Positions 27,907-34,731 of a stretch of 41,960 bases of DNA are shown here, one piece after another; position 1 is the stretch's first letter, and every line of letters starts with the position of its first letter. The DNA comes from Methylocystis silviterrae (GTDB lineage: Bacteria; Pseudomonadota; Alphaproteobacteria; Rhizobiales; Beijerinckiaceae), in contig NZ_JABVWW010000022.1 in assembly GCF_013350005.1 (NCBI RefSeq), positions 1 to 41,960 of the forward strand, written 5' to 3'. The notes beneath the pieces were generated by a model. It did no database searches and was not told the DNA's origin. It saw only the letters and a program-made list of their open reading frames with translations. A program made the translations under genes and the position numbers.

Positions 27907-28094
27907 GATCGTCCTCCCCTCGAGAAAGCGATTTTTAAATTGCGCATTTGAAAGAAGTCCGCCGCAATGGCGTTATACGCCCGCGTGACCTTGACGCCTA
28001 GAATGGCGTTATCGACGTTGTGAAGAACGTTGAGCGGCGCGATAGCAGATGCGGTTGCGGCGAAGCTCGCCGCGAGCAGCTCTCTCAAGAACAT
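27903..28094 (-). CDS. Hypothetical 63-residue protein coupled to the catalase-like gene
   Basis: The ATG at 28094 has GGGAGCG in a suitable place, and the TGA stop overlaps the catalase-like ATG (ATGA). The N-terminal 20 residues are moderately hydrophobic (FLRELLAASFAATASAIAP), suggesting a signal or anchor; the rest has no recognisable domain. It may be a real small exported protein or a leader frame that couples translation. I do not recognise the family. Confidence 0.4.
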   Translation of the reverse strand: MFLRELLAASFAATASAIAPLNVLHNVDNAILGVKVTRAYNAIAADFFQMRNLKIAFSRGGRS

Positions 28095-28118
28095 TGTTCG
28101 CTCCCACCCGAATCGACG

Positions 28119-28150
28119 AAACTGAAAACGCTATCAGTTTTGCAAACTGA
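28119..28150. promoter_or_regulatory. Operator-like triple half-site
   Basis: AAACTGA (28119-28125), TCAGTTT (28134-28140) and AAACTGA (28144-28150) form two dyads that share the middle half-site: TCAGTTT-TGC-AAACTGA, and AAACTGA-N8-TCAGTTT. This is the layout expected for a dimeric repressor (TetR, MarR or similar). It is 25 bp upstream of the 63-codon frame and overlaps a candidate promoter on the other strand. No regulator gene lies in the window. Confidence 0.55.
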
Positions 28151-28167
28151 CAAAGGCGCAATATAAG
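28140..28167 (+). promoter_or_regulatory. Candidate plus-strand promoter toward the P-type ATPase
   Basis: TTGCAA (28140-28145) and TATAAG (28162-28167) are spaced by 16 bp. The -35 lies in the operator-like repeat. If used, it would give the ATPase gene a leader of about 270 bases and place both transcription units under the same operator. Confidence 0.35.
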
Positions 28168-28446
28168 CTTGCCGCTTGTGGGGGAACGCCGATCCTTCGC
28201 TAAGGTTCCGCCGGCGGTCGAATTTGCAGCGCAGGATGCGCAGCGCAGCGCAGTGGCGCGCGGTTGCGCCTATCCCTTGCGCGCAACTATAGTAGCGATC
28301 TCAAACAGTGCGGAGTGCGCCCATTGCGCGTCGCCGTTTACGATCGGCTGCCGAAGACAGAACAGCGGTTTTGCGGAAGCGATTCCGCAGAGCCGAAAAA
28401 TGTCATCGAACGGTCGTGAAAAGCGGGCTTCGATGCGCGCCAGACA
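28168..28446. other. Non-coding stretch upstream of the P-type ATPase
   Basis: About 280 bp without a convincing gene. It contains short GCGCA-type tandem runs around 28238-28252 and no clear terminator. Open frames through it lack ribosome-binding sites and family resemblance. It is probably the leader of the ATPase gene. Confidence 0.5.
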
Positions 28447-31400
28447 ATGTGCTCAATGATCCTGGCTGAAGCGGACTCAGAGAACGCGCCCGTAGGTTCA
28501 CGTCGCTTCGGCGTTGAGTCCTGTGCGCAATTTGGCGCTGAGCTTATTCATGACGCTTGTTGCGACCGCGCGCGGATCCGCCATATGGGTCTTCGCGGCC
28601 GCGCAGCGCTCGCGCGGGCCGTCGAGAAGCGGCTCCGACGTCTGCCCGGCGTCCTTTTCGTTCGATCCAGCGAATTGACGGGTTCGACTCTCATTGAATT
28701 TCAGCAGCCCCTCACAAGCGCGCGGCTGATGCAGGCGCTCGAAGCGGCGGTCGCCGAAGAGCCGGCATGGGACGTCGGCGAAGGCGCGTCGCTCACGCCG
28801 GAAAACGCCGCTCACGCCGAGGCGATCGCTGCGCTCGCGACGCGGCTGGAGACGGATATCGGTCGAGGCTTAACGACAGAGGACGCCGCGGCGAGATTAG
28901 GGAAATGGGGGCGTAACGAGCTCCGCCGCGCAGAGCCGCGCTCGGCTGCGATTGTTTTCGCCGAGCAGTTGACCAGTCTGCCGATTGTTTTGCTCGGCGC
29001 ATCGGCGGTGGTGTCGCTCGCGACCGGCGGCGTCGCCGACGCGGTGATGATCGCTGCGGTGGTGCTGATCAACGCCGGCATCGCCGCGGCCACCGAACGT
29101 CAGGCGGACCGTACGATTTCGGGCCTTGCCTCGGAGGAGCTATCGGACGCCGCCGTGATCCGTGATGGCGCGCGATTGAGGATCGACGCGCGCGATCTCG
29201 CGCCGGGCGACCTCCTGCTGATCGAGCGCGGCGTCTTCGTGCCTGCAGACGCGCGCCTGATCGCCAGCGACGATCTGACCGTGAACGAATCGCCGCTCAC
29301 CGGCGAGGCGCAACCGGCGCCGAAAGACGCAAAGATTGTTCTGGCGCCGGATACGGGAGTCTCGGATCGTCGCAATATGGTGTTTCGCGGCACTGCGGTG
29401 ACCGGCGGATCCGGCGCAGCCATTATCACCGCTATCGGCGCGCAGACCGAGATCGGCCGCGTGCAGCAGTTGCTCGGCGCGCTGCAGCGGCCCCAGACTC
29501 CCATCCAGCGCGAACTTGGCGACGTCGAGCGCGAACTTGTCATCGTCAATGGCGCCATTTGCGCGTGCGTCTTCGCTCTTGGTCTTCTGCGCGGCCACGG
29601 ACTTATCCCCACTCTGCGCAGCGCGATTTCGCTTGCCGTGGCCGCCATCCCCGAAGGGCTGCCCGCAGTCGCGACCACGACGCTCGCCTTGGGCGTGCAG
29701 GACATGCGCAAACGCAAGGTGCTGGTGCGCAAGATCGACGCGGTGGAGACGCTTGGGGCGATCGAAACGATCGGACTCGATAAGACCGGCACGCTCACCG
29801 AAAACCGCATGGCGGCCGTTTGCGTGCACGTCGACAATGGCGCGGTTGAGCTGCAGGAGGGCCGACTGTTGCGAGACGGCGTCGATGCCGACGCCGCAAC
29901 AGTCGCTATTGCGCGTCGCCTCTTCGAAGCGGCGACGCTATGCAGCGCCGCCGCCGTCGCGCCCGCGGCGAAAGGTTGGGAGATCGACGGCACGCCGACC
30001 GAAACCGCGCTGATCGAAGCGGGCGTGGCGATGGGCGTCGATCCCATCGCTTTGCGTCGATCTGCTCCTATGGCGACCTGCGTGGCGCGCGGCGAGGGCC
30101 GCAAGCGCATGAGCACGCTCCACGAAGTGGCCGGCGGCGTGCGCGTGCTCTGCGTCAAAGGCGATCCGGTCGAGGTGCTGGCGCGTTGCGCGACCCGCAG
30201 CATGGCCGATGGCGTAGCGCCGCTTGACGGCCCGGCGCGGACCGCCATTCTCAAGGCCAATGAACGCATGGCTGGCGACGCGCTGCGCGTTCTCGGCGTC
30301 GCGATCGGCGAAGCCGGCGGCGATCCCCGTGACGAGCGGGATCTCGTGTGGCTTGGACTCGCCGGCATGGCGAATCCTATTCGCGCCAGCGTCGGCCCGG
30401 CGCTCAAGCAGCTGCATCGCGCCGGCGTGCGCACGGTGATGATCACCGGCGATCAAAGCGCGACCGCCTTCGCCATCGCGCGGCGCCTCGATCTCAATCA
30501 CGGCGGCGAGCTGCGCGTGCTCGAAGCCGGGCAGATGGCGAAGATGCAGCCCGAGATGCTCGAGGCGCTGGCGAGACAGCCGCATGTATTCGCGCGCGTC
30601 AGCCCCGTCGACAAGCTCAACATCGTCAAGGCGCTGCAAGGCCACGGCCATATCGTGGCGATGACTGGCGACGGCGTCAACGACGGCCCCGCCTTGCGCG
30701 CGGCGGACGTCGGAATCGCAATGGGCGGAGAAGGCGCCGACGTCGCCCGTCAGGTCGCCGACATCGTGCTCGCGACCGACGACATGGATGGCATCGTCGA
30801 GGCGATCCGACTTGGCCGCGCCACTTACGCGAATATCCGCAAGGTGCTGCGCTATCTCATATCGACCAACGCATCCGAGACGATCGCCATGCTCGGCGCC
30901 GCGCTGGTCGGCGGCGAGCCGTTGACGCCGATGCAACTGCTCTGGCTCAATCTGGCGACCGACGCGCTGCCGGCGATCGCGCTAGGACTTGAGCCGCCGG
31001 AGCCCGACGTTCTCGATAGGCCGCCGCATGATCCGAAAGCGCCGATTCTTGCCGCTTCCGATTTTAGGCGCATTCTTCGCGAGGGTTCGGTGATGGGCGT
31101 CGCGGCGCTTATCGGCTATTTCAGCCTCGGCGGCGGGGCAGGCGGCGCGCGCGCCGGCACCGTCACCTTTCACGGCCTCACCTGCGGCCAGTTGCTCCAC
31201 AGCCTGTCCTGTCGTTCGGAGTTGCGCGGATTAAGCTGCGAGATCGGCAGGCCGCCCAATCCGACGCTCTATGGCGCCGTCGGCGCGACCCTGCTGCTGC
31301 AGGCGGGTGTGCAACTCTTTCCGTTGACCCGGCGACTTCTCGGCCTGTCGCCGCTCGGCGCCGGCGATCTGTTGCGGATCGGCGCCATCGCCCTCGGCAG

Positions 31401-31485
31401 TTCGCTCGCTAACGATATCATCGGCAGAATCGCCGATCGCGAAGAGGCGCCGCCGTTCGGCAATGGAGAAAGCGATGTCGCCTGA
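28447..31485 (+). CDS. P2A-like cation-transporting P-type ATPase with HMA-like N-terminus
   Basis: 1012 residues. The phosphorylation motif is DKTGTLTEN with Asp445; the hinge is TGDGVNDGPA (740-749) and the actuator loop is SPLTGEA. The transport site matches Ca2+ pumps: PEGLP (402-406) in M4, STNASE with Asn808 and Glu811 in M5, and NLATD with Asn835, Thr838 and Asp839 in M6. So Ca2+ or Mn2+ is the likely substrate. Residues about 40-100 resemble a degenerate metal-binding-like domain (RLRRLPGVLFVRS, TGSTLIEF) without CxxC. The start is uncertain: ATG at 28447, 28456 or 28585. The end overlaps the metK-like gene. Confidence 0.9.
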   Translation: MCSMILAEADSENAPVGSRRFGVESCAQFGAELIHDACCDRARIRHMGLRGRAALARAVEKRLRRLPGVLFVRSSELTGSTLIEFQQPLTSARLMQALEAAVAEEPAWDVGEGASLTPENAAHAEAIAALATRLETDIGRGLTTEDAAARLGKWGRNELRRAEPRSAAIVFAEQLTSLPIVLLGASAVVSLATGGVADAVMIAAVVLINAGIAAATERQADRTISGLASEELSDAAVIRDGARLRIDARDLAPGDLLLIERGVFVPADARLIASDDLTVNESPLTGEAQPAPKDAKIVLAPDTGVSDRRNMVFRGTAVTGGSGAAIITAIGAQTEIGRVQQLLGALQRPQTPIQRELGDVERELVIVNGAICACVFALGLLRGHGLIPTLRSAISLAVAAIPEGLPAVATTTLALGVQDMRKRKVLVRKIDAVETLGAIETIGLDKTGTLTENRMAAVCVHVDNGAVELQEGRLLRDGVDADAATVAIARRLFEAATLCSAAAVAPAAKGWEIDGTPTETALIEAGVAMGVDPIALRRSAPMATCVARGEGRKRMSTLHEVAGGVRVLCVKGDPVEVLARCATRSMADGVAPLDGPARTAILKANERMAGDALRVLGVAIGEAGGDPRDERDLVWLGLAGMANPIRASVGPALKQLHRAGVRTVMITGDQSATAFAIARRLDLNHGGELRVLEAGQMAKMQPEMLEALARQPHVFARVSPVDKLNIVKALQGHGHIVAMTGDGVNDGPALRAADVGIAMGGEGADVARQVADIVLATDDMDGIVEAIRLGRATYANIRKVLRYLISTNASETIAMLGAALVGGEPLTPMQLLWLNLATDALPAIALGLEPPEPDVLDRPPHDPKAPILAASDFRRILREGSVMGVAALIGYFSLGGGAGGARAGTVTFHGLTCGQLLHSLSCRSELRGLSCEIGRPPNPTLYGAVGATLLLQAGVQLFPLTRRLLGLSPLGAGDLLRIGAIALGSSLANDIIGRIADREEAPPFGNGESDVA

Positions 31486-32656
31486 CATGATCTTCACGTC
31501 GGAGTCGGTGACTCCGGGTCACCCCGACAAGCTCTGCGATCAGATCAGCGATGCGGCCATTGATGCGCTCCTGCGTGAAGACGATCGCGCGCGCGCAACT
31601 GTGGAGTGCGCCCTGGCGACGGGCGTCGTCTTTCTCGCCGCGCGATACGCCGCCGACGCGCTCGTCGATTTGCCGGCGCTCGCGCGTGCGGTCATGCAGG
31701 AGGCCGGCTACGCCGCCGGAAGCTTCGACGCGCGCAATTGCTCGATACTGACGAGCTTCGTTGAATTGCCGCTCGAGGCGCGCGAGCCGCCTCTCCAAGA
31801 GCTCGACGACGACGCGGCGATCAGCAGGCGCGTCGCGCATGAGCAAGCCAATGTTTTCGGTTACGCCTGTCGCGATACGCCTGAATTCATGCCGGCGCCG
31901 ATTAGCCTCGCGCATAAGGTCGCCCGCGCCCTCGACGCCGCTCGGCGCAACGGATTTTCGTCGCTCTCGCCCGACGCCAAGACGCAAGTCTCGATTGAAT
32001 ATCGCGGCGGTCGCCCCGCACGAATCTATGGGGTTTCGCTGACCGTCGCCTTTGACGGCGAGGCGATGGACGACACCAAGTTCGGACAGCTGCGCGCGAT
32101 CGCGCTTGATGCGCTTTCCGCGGGCGCCATGAGGCCGGACGCCCACACGACGGTTCACGTCAATGCCGGCGAACCCTTTGAAATCGGCGGACCGGCGCGC
32201 CACGCCGGCCTGACCGGGCGCAAGAACGGCATCGATGCCTATGGCGAGATCGCGCGCCAGAGCGGCTCGGCGCTGTCAGGCAAGGACCCTTCGCGCATCG
32301 AACGCGCCGGCGCTTACGCGGCGCGGCACGCCGCCAAGAATATCGTCGCGGCGGGCCTTGCCGAGCGCTGCGAAGTTCACCTGGCTTACGCGGCGGGGCA
32401 GGCGGAGCCCATCAGTCTCTCGGTCGAGACCTTCGGCACGGGCTATCTTGCGGATGAGAAAATCGCCAGACGCCTCGCCGCGCTCCTGGATTTCCGGCCT
32501 GGCTCGATCGTACGCCGCTTCGGCTTGCGCACCGCGCCCCAGATGTGCGGCCCGGCCGGCTTCTATCTTCCGCTCGCGACCTACGGACATTTCGGCCGCG
32601 CCGATCTCCTCCTCCCGTGGGAAGCGCTGGATGTCGTGGATGCGCTTAAGAGTTAA
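31475..32656 (+). CDS. Divergent S-adenosylmethionine synthetase-like protein
   Basis: 393 residues from the ATG at 31475, with GGAGAA just upstream; ATG at 31463 is in frame but less well placed. The MetK fold is clear: FTSESVTPGHPDKLCDQISDA, FGYA, MPAPI, SPDAKTQV, GLTGRKNGIDAYG, SGKDPSR, AAGLAERCE and YGHFGR. Compared with E. coli MetK (alignment by eye, mature numbering), Asp16 is kept, but Asp118 is Glu123, Asp238 is His243, Asp271 is Glu276, Lys269 is Arg274 and Glu55 is Arg. The usual GAGDQG is VAHEQA. Lys165, Arg244, Lys245 and Lys265 are retained. It is probably a paralogue with altered or lost methionine use, and a canonical metK is expected elsewhere. The gene overlaps the ATPase gene by 11 bp. 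Confidence 0.85.
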   Translation: MSPDMIFTSESVTPGHPDKLCDQISDAAIDALLREDDRARATVECALATGVVFLAARYAADALVDLPALARAVMQEAGYAAGSFDARNCSILTSFVELPLEAREPPLQELDDDAAISRRVAHEQANVFGYACRDTPEFMPAPISLAHKVARALDAARRNGFSSLSPDAKTQVSIEYRGGRPARIYGVSLTVAFDGEAMDDTKFGQLRAIALDALSAGAMRPDAHTTVHVNAGEPFEIGGPARHAGLTGRKNGIDAYGEIARQSGSALSGKDPSRIERAGAYAARHAAKNIVAAGLAERCEVHLAYAAGQAEPISLSVETFGTGYLADEKIARRLAALLDFRPGSIVRRFGLRTAPQMCGPAGFYLPLATYGHFGRADLLLPWEALDVVDALKS

Positions 32657-32658
32657 GC

Positions 32659-33102
32659 CTATTCCCCATTCCCGCCGTCGCCATCCAGCGACCAAACGCC
32701 GCCCAGTCGGCTCGCGTACCACAGCAAGGTGATCGCCGGCGGAAAAACGCTTTCCTTCGACATCTGCCACAGCGCGGCGGCAAAGAGCGCGAGCGCCGCG
32801 ATGACCTTTGGATCGATGGAAACTTCCGGCGCCTCGCGCGCGGCGTGAGGCGCTTCGCCGACGACAAAGAGCCGCGCCTCCTGCGCCGCGGCGCCGATGC
32901 GCGCCAAGGGTCCGCTGTGCTGAATGAGCACGCTGCCCGTCAGCGGCGCCACTTCGACGTTGCGAACGCCGGCGATCGCCGACAGGCCCTTGGAGACCGA
33001 AGCGAAATAAGCGGCGTCGCCGCGGCGGTCGGCGACACGCAGCCGCGCGCGGCCGGGCATGGCGTGGGCCACCTGCGCCAGTGGCAGGATTGCGTCGTTC
33101 AT
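32659..33102 (-). CDS. Small membrane protein with HMA-like N-terminal domain
   Basis: 147 residues. Residues 10-85 resemble the same degenerate HMA-like module as the pump N-terminus (HAMPGRARLRVADR, LSAIAGVRNVEV, TGSVLIQH), without CxxC. Two hydrophobic segments follow at about 98-113 and 120-135. The start follows directly after the stop of the gene upstream (no gap), and the stop is two bases from the metK-like stop on the other strand. A role as accessory subunit or regulator of the pump is inferred from shared domain and position. Confidence 0.75.
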   Translation of the reverse strand: MNDAILPLAQVAHAMPGRARLRVADRRGDAAYFASVSKGLSAIAGVRNVEVAPLTGSVLIQHSGPLARIGAAAQEARLFVVGEAPHAAREAPEVSIDPKVIAALALFAAALWQMSKESVFPPAITLLWYASRLGGVWSLDGDGGNGE

Positions 33103-33471
33103 TTACGCGTTCTCGCTTGCGGCCCGGGAGGCGGGAGCTTCGCCTGCTGGCGCCGCGCTCTCGGGCTTTGACGTTGCTTCGGGCTTGGTTTCGGTCTTCG
33201 CTTCAGTTCTGGCTTGCGCGGCCTTGGCCTGGGCGGCGGCCATCGCGGCCGCGAAAATATCGGCTGCGGCCTCGGTCTTCGCTTCGGCGAAGAGATCCTC
33301 GGCGGCCTCGGCGAGTTCGGCGCCTTGCACGCGCGCTTCGTGATAGGCCATCACCGCGGCTTTCATCGCCGCCTTGGCGATCGGGCGCACGCGCTGCGTT
33401 CCCTGACGGTTCAGGAGCAAAACGGCGGCGGCGCCCGTCAACGCGCCCAATGCAAATCCAAAGGGTTTCAT
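33103..33471 (-). CDS. DUF5132-like small membrane protein
   Basis: 122 residues from the ATG at 33471 (a GTG just before it is also in frame). An N-terminal membrane segment (FALGALTGAAAVLLL) is followed by RPIAKAAMKAAVMAYHEARVQGAELAEAAEDLFAEAK in pieces, a helical pattern that resembles DUF5132 proteins. The C-terminus is low-complexity Ala/Lys/Pro/Glu. The function is unknown. It is the first gene of a two-gene minus-strand unit with the HMA-like protein. Confidence 0.65.
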   Translation of the reverse strand: MKPFGFALGALTGAAAVLLLNRQGTQRVRPIAKAAMKAAVMAYHEARVQGAELAEAAEDLFAEAKTEAAADIFAAAMAAAQAKAAQARTEAKTETKPEATSKPESAAPAGEAPASRAASENA

Positions 33472-33691
33472 CACTTCGACTCCGGTCCGATTCGCTATGG
33501 GCCGCCGGGGCCAAGCGGCGACGGCGAAGAAATTCTATCAAGACATCCTATCAGCAACAATCGACGCGATCGCGAAAAGAGCGCGCGAACACGGTCACAT
33601 AACTGTAACGTGGCGCGGTCCTATGAGCTGCGGCTACCCGCTGCTCAATCGGCTCGGACGCCGCTTGTCTCTCAGAACATCATGAGAAGCC

Positions 33692-34705
33692 ATGACCGCA
33701 ATGCCTAGTATCCAGACGCTCGACCGCCTGCCTCCAGTGGAGATGAACGGCCAGACCGTGGGGCGCTATCTCGTGACGTCCGTGCCTCTGGCCCGCTGGC
33801 AGGAGAGCGCCGGCGAGGCGCGGGGGCGGTTGATCGGCCAGCGTTTCGACGACGCCTCGCATGTTTTCGTGCTTGCCGAAGATGGTCGTCTGATTGGCGT
33901 CGTCGCCATACGCGATCTGCTTGGCGCGCCGGAGACGACGCCGCTGCATGACATTGCGCGAACGGCCGAAGCCTACAGCGTGCCGCTCGGCGCGGATCGC
34001 GAAGCTGCGGCGAGCGTCGCCATTCACTCGGGCCTGTCCATCTTGGCCGTCTGCGACGCCGAAGGAAGATTTCTCGGCGCCGTGCCGGCGCGCGCGCTCA
34101 TGACGATCTTGCGCGACGAGCATCTTGAGGATCTGCATCACATGGTGGGCATCCTCGGCAAATCGGAGGCTGCAAGAGACGCATTGACGGCCGCGCCGCA
34201 CCGTCGCGCGCTTTATCGATTGCCATGGCTGCTTGTCGGCATGGCCGGCAGCGCCGCGGCGACCGCCATGATGTCGCGCTTCGAAACCGCGCTCAGCGCG
34301 CATATCGCCGTCGCCTTCTTTATCCCTGCGATCGTCTATCTCGCGGATTCGGTCGGCACGCAGTCGGAAGTCGTGGTCATCCGCGGCCTGTCGCTGACCG
34401 ATTCGGCGTTGCTGCCGCTCTTCGCCGGGGAGCTGGGCACCGGGGCGCTGCTCGGCGCGATGCTCGGCGGTCTCGCTTTCCCGATTGTCTGGTTCTTCTT
34501 TTCGAGCGTCGGCCTCGCCGCGACTGTCGGAATTTCGCTGGCGGTCGCGAGCACCATCGCAACGACGTTCGGATTTCTGATGCCCTGGATTTTCGCGCGG
34601 CTCGGCTATGACGCAGCGCTCGGTTCCGGCCCGGTCGCAACCGTGGTGCAGGACACGTTTTCGCTCTTGACCTATTTTGTCGTCGCTTCTTGGCTGGTGT
34701 TCTGA
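33692..34705 (+). CDS. MgtE-type divalent cation transporter lacking the N domain
   Basis: 337 residues against about 450 for full MgtE. A CBS-domain pair occupies residues about 25-150 (ASHVFVLAEDGRLIGVVAIRDLL and HSGLSILAVCDAEGRFLGAVPARALM), then five membrane helices from about 170. The pore signature is intact: FIPAIVYLADSVGTQSEVVVIRGL and YDAALGSGPVATVVQDTFSLLTYF. MgtE channels conduct Mg2+ (and Co2+), with CBS domains sensing cytosolic Mg2+. The absent N domain may alter gating. It is divergent from the DUF5132-HMA pair and tail-to-tail with the galactosidase gene (26-bp gap). Confidence 0.88.
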   Translation: MTAMPSIQTLDRLPPVEMNGQTVGRYLVTSVPLARWQESAGEARGRLIGQRFDDASHVFVLAEDGRLIGVVAIRDLLGAPETTPLHDIARTAEAYSVPLGADREAAASVAIHSGLSILAVCDAEGRFLGAVPARALMTILRDEHLEDLHHMVGILGKSEAARDALTAAPHRRALYRLPWLLVGMAGSAAATAMMSRFETALSAHIAVAFFIPAIVYLADSVGTQSEVVVIRGLSLTDSALLPLFAGELGTGALLGAMLGGLAFPIVWFFFSSVGLAATVGISLAVASTIATTFGFLMPWIFARLGYDAALGSGPVATVVQDTFSLLTYFVVASWLVF

Positions 34706-34731
34706 GCCGCGCGTTTAAGAGAGTGCGGCGG

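Noticed and set aside
28169-28459. Possible 96-codon gene upstream of the P-type ATPase
   Set aside because: Non-ATG start right behind the -10-like box, no binding site, and overlap with the ATPase start; treated as leader sequence.
29100-30446. Minus-strand open frame of 448 codons inside the P-type ATPase gene
   Set aside because: Serine/arginine/alanine-rich shadow of a confident ATPase coding sequence.
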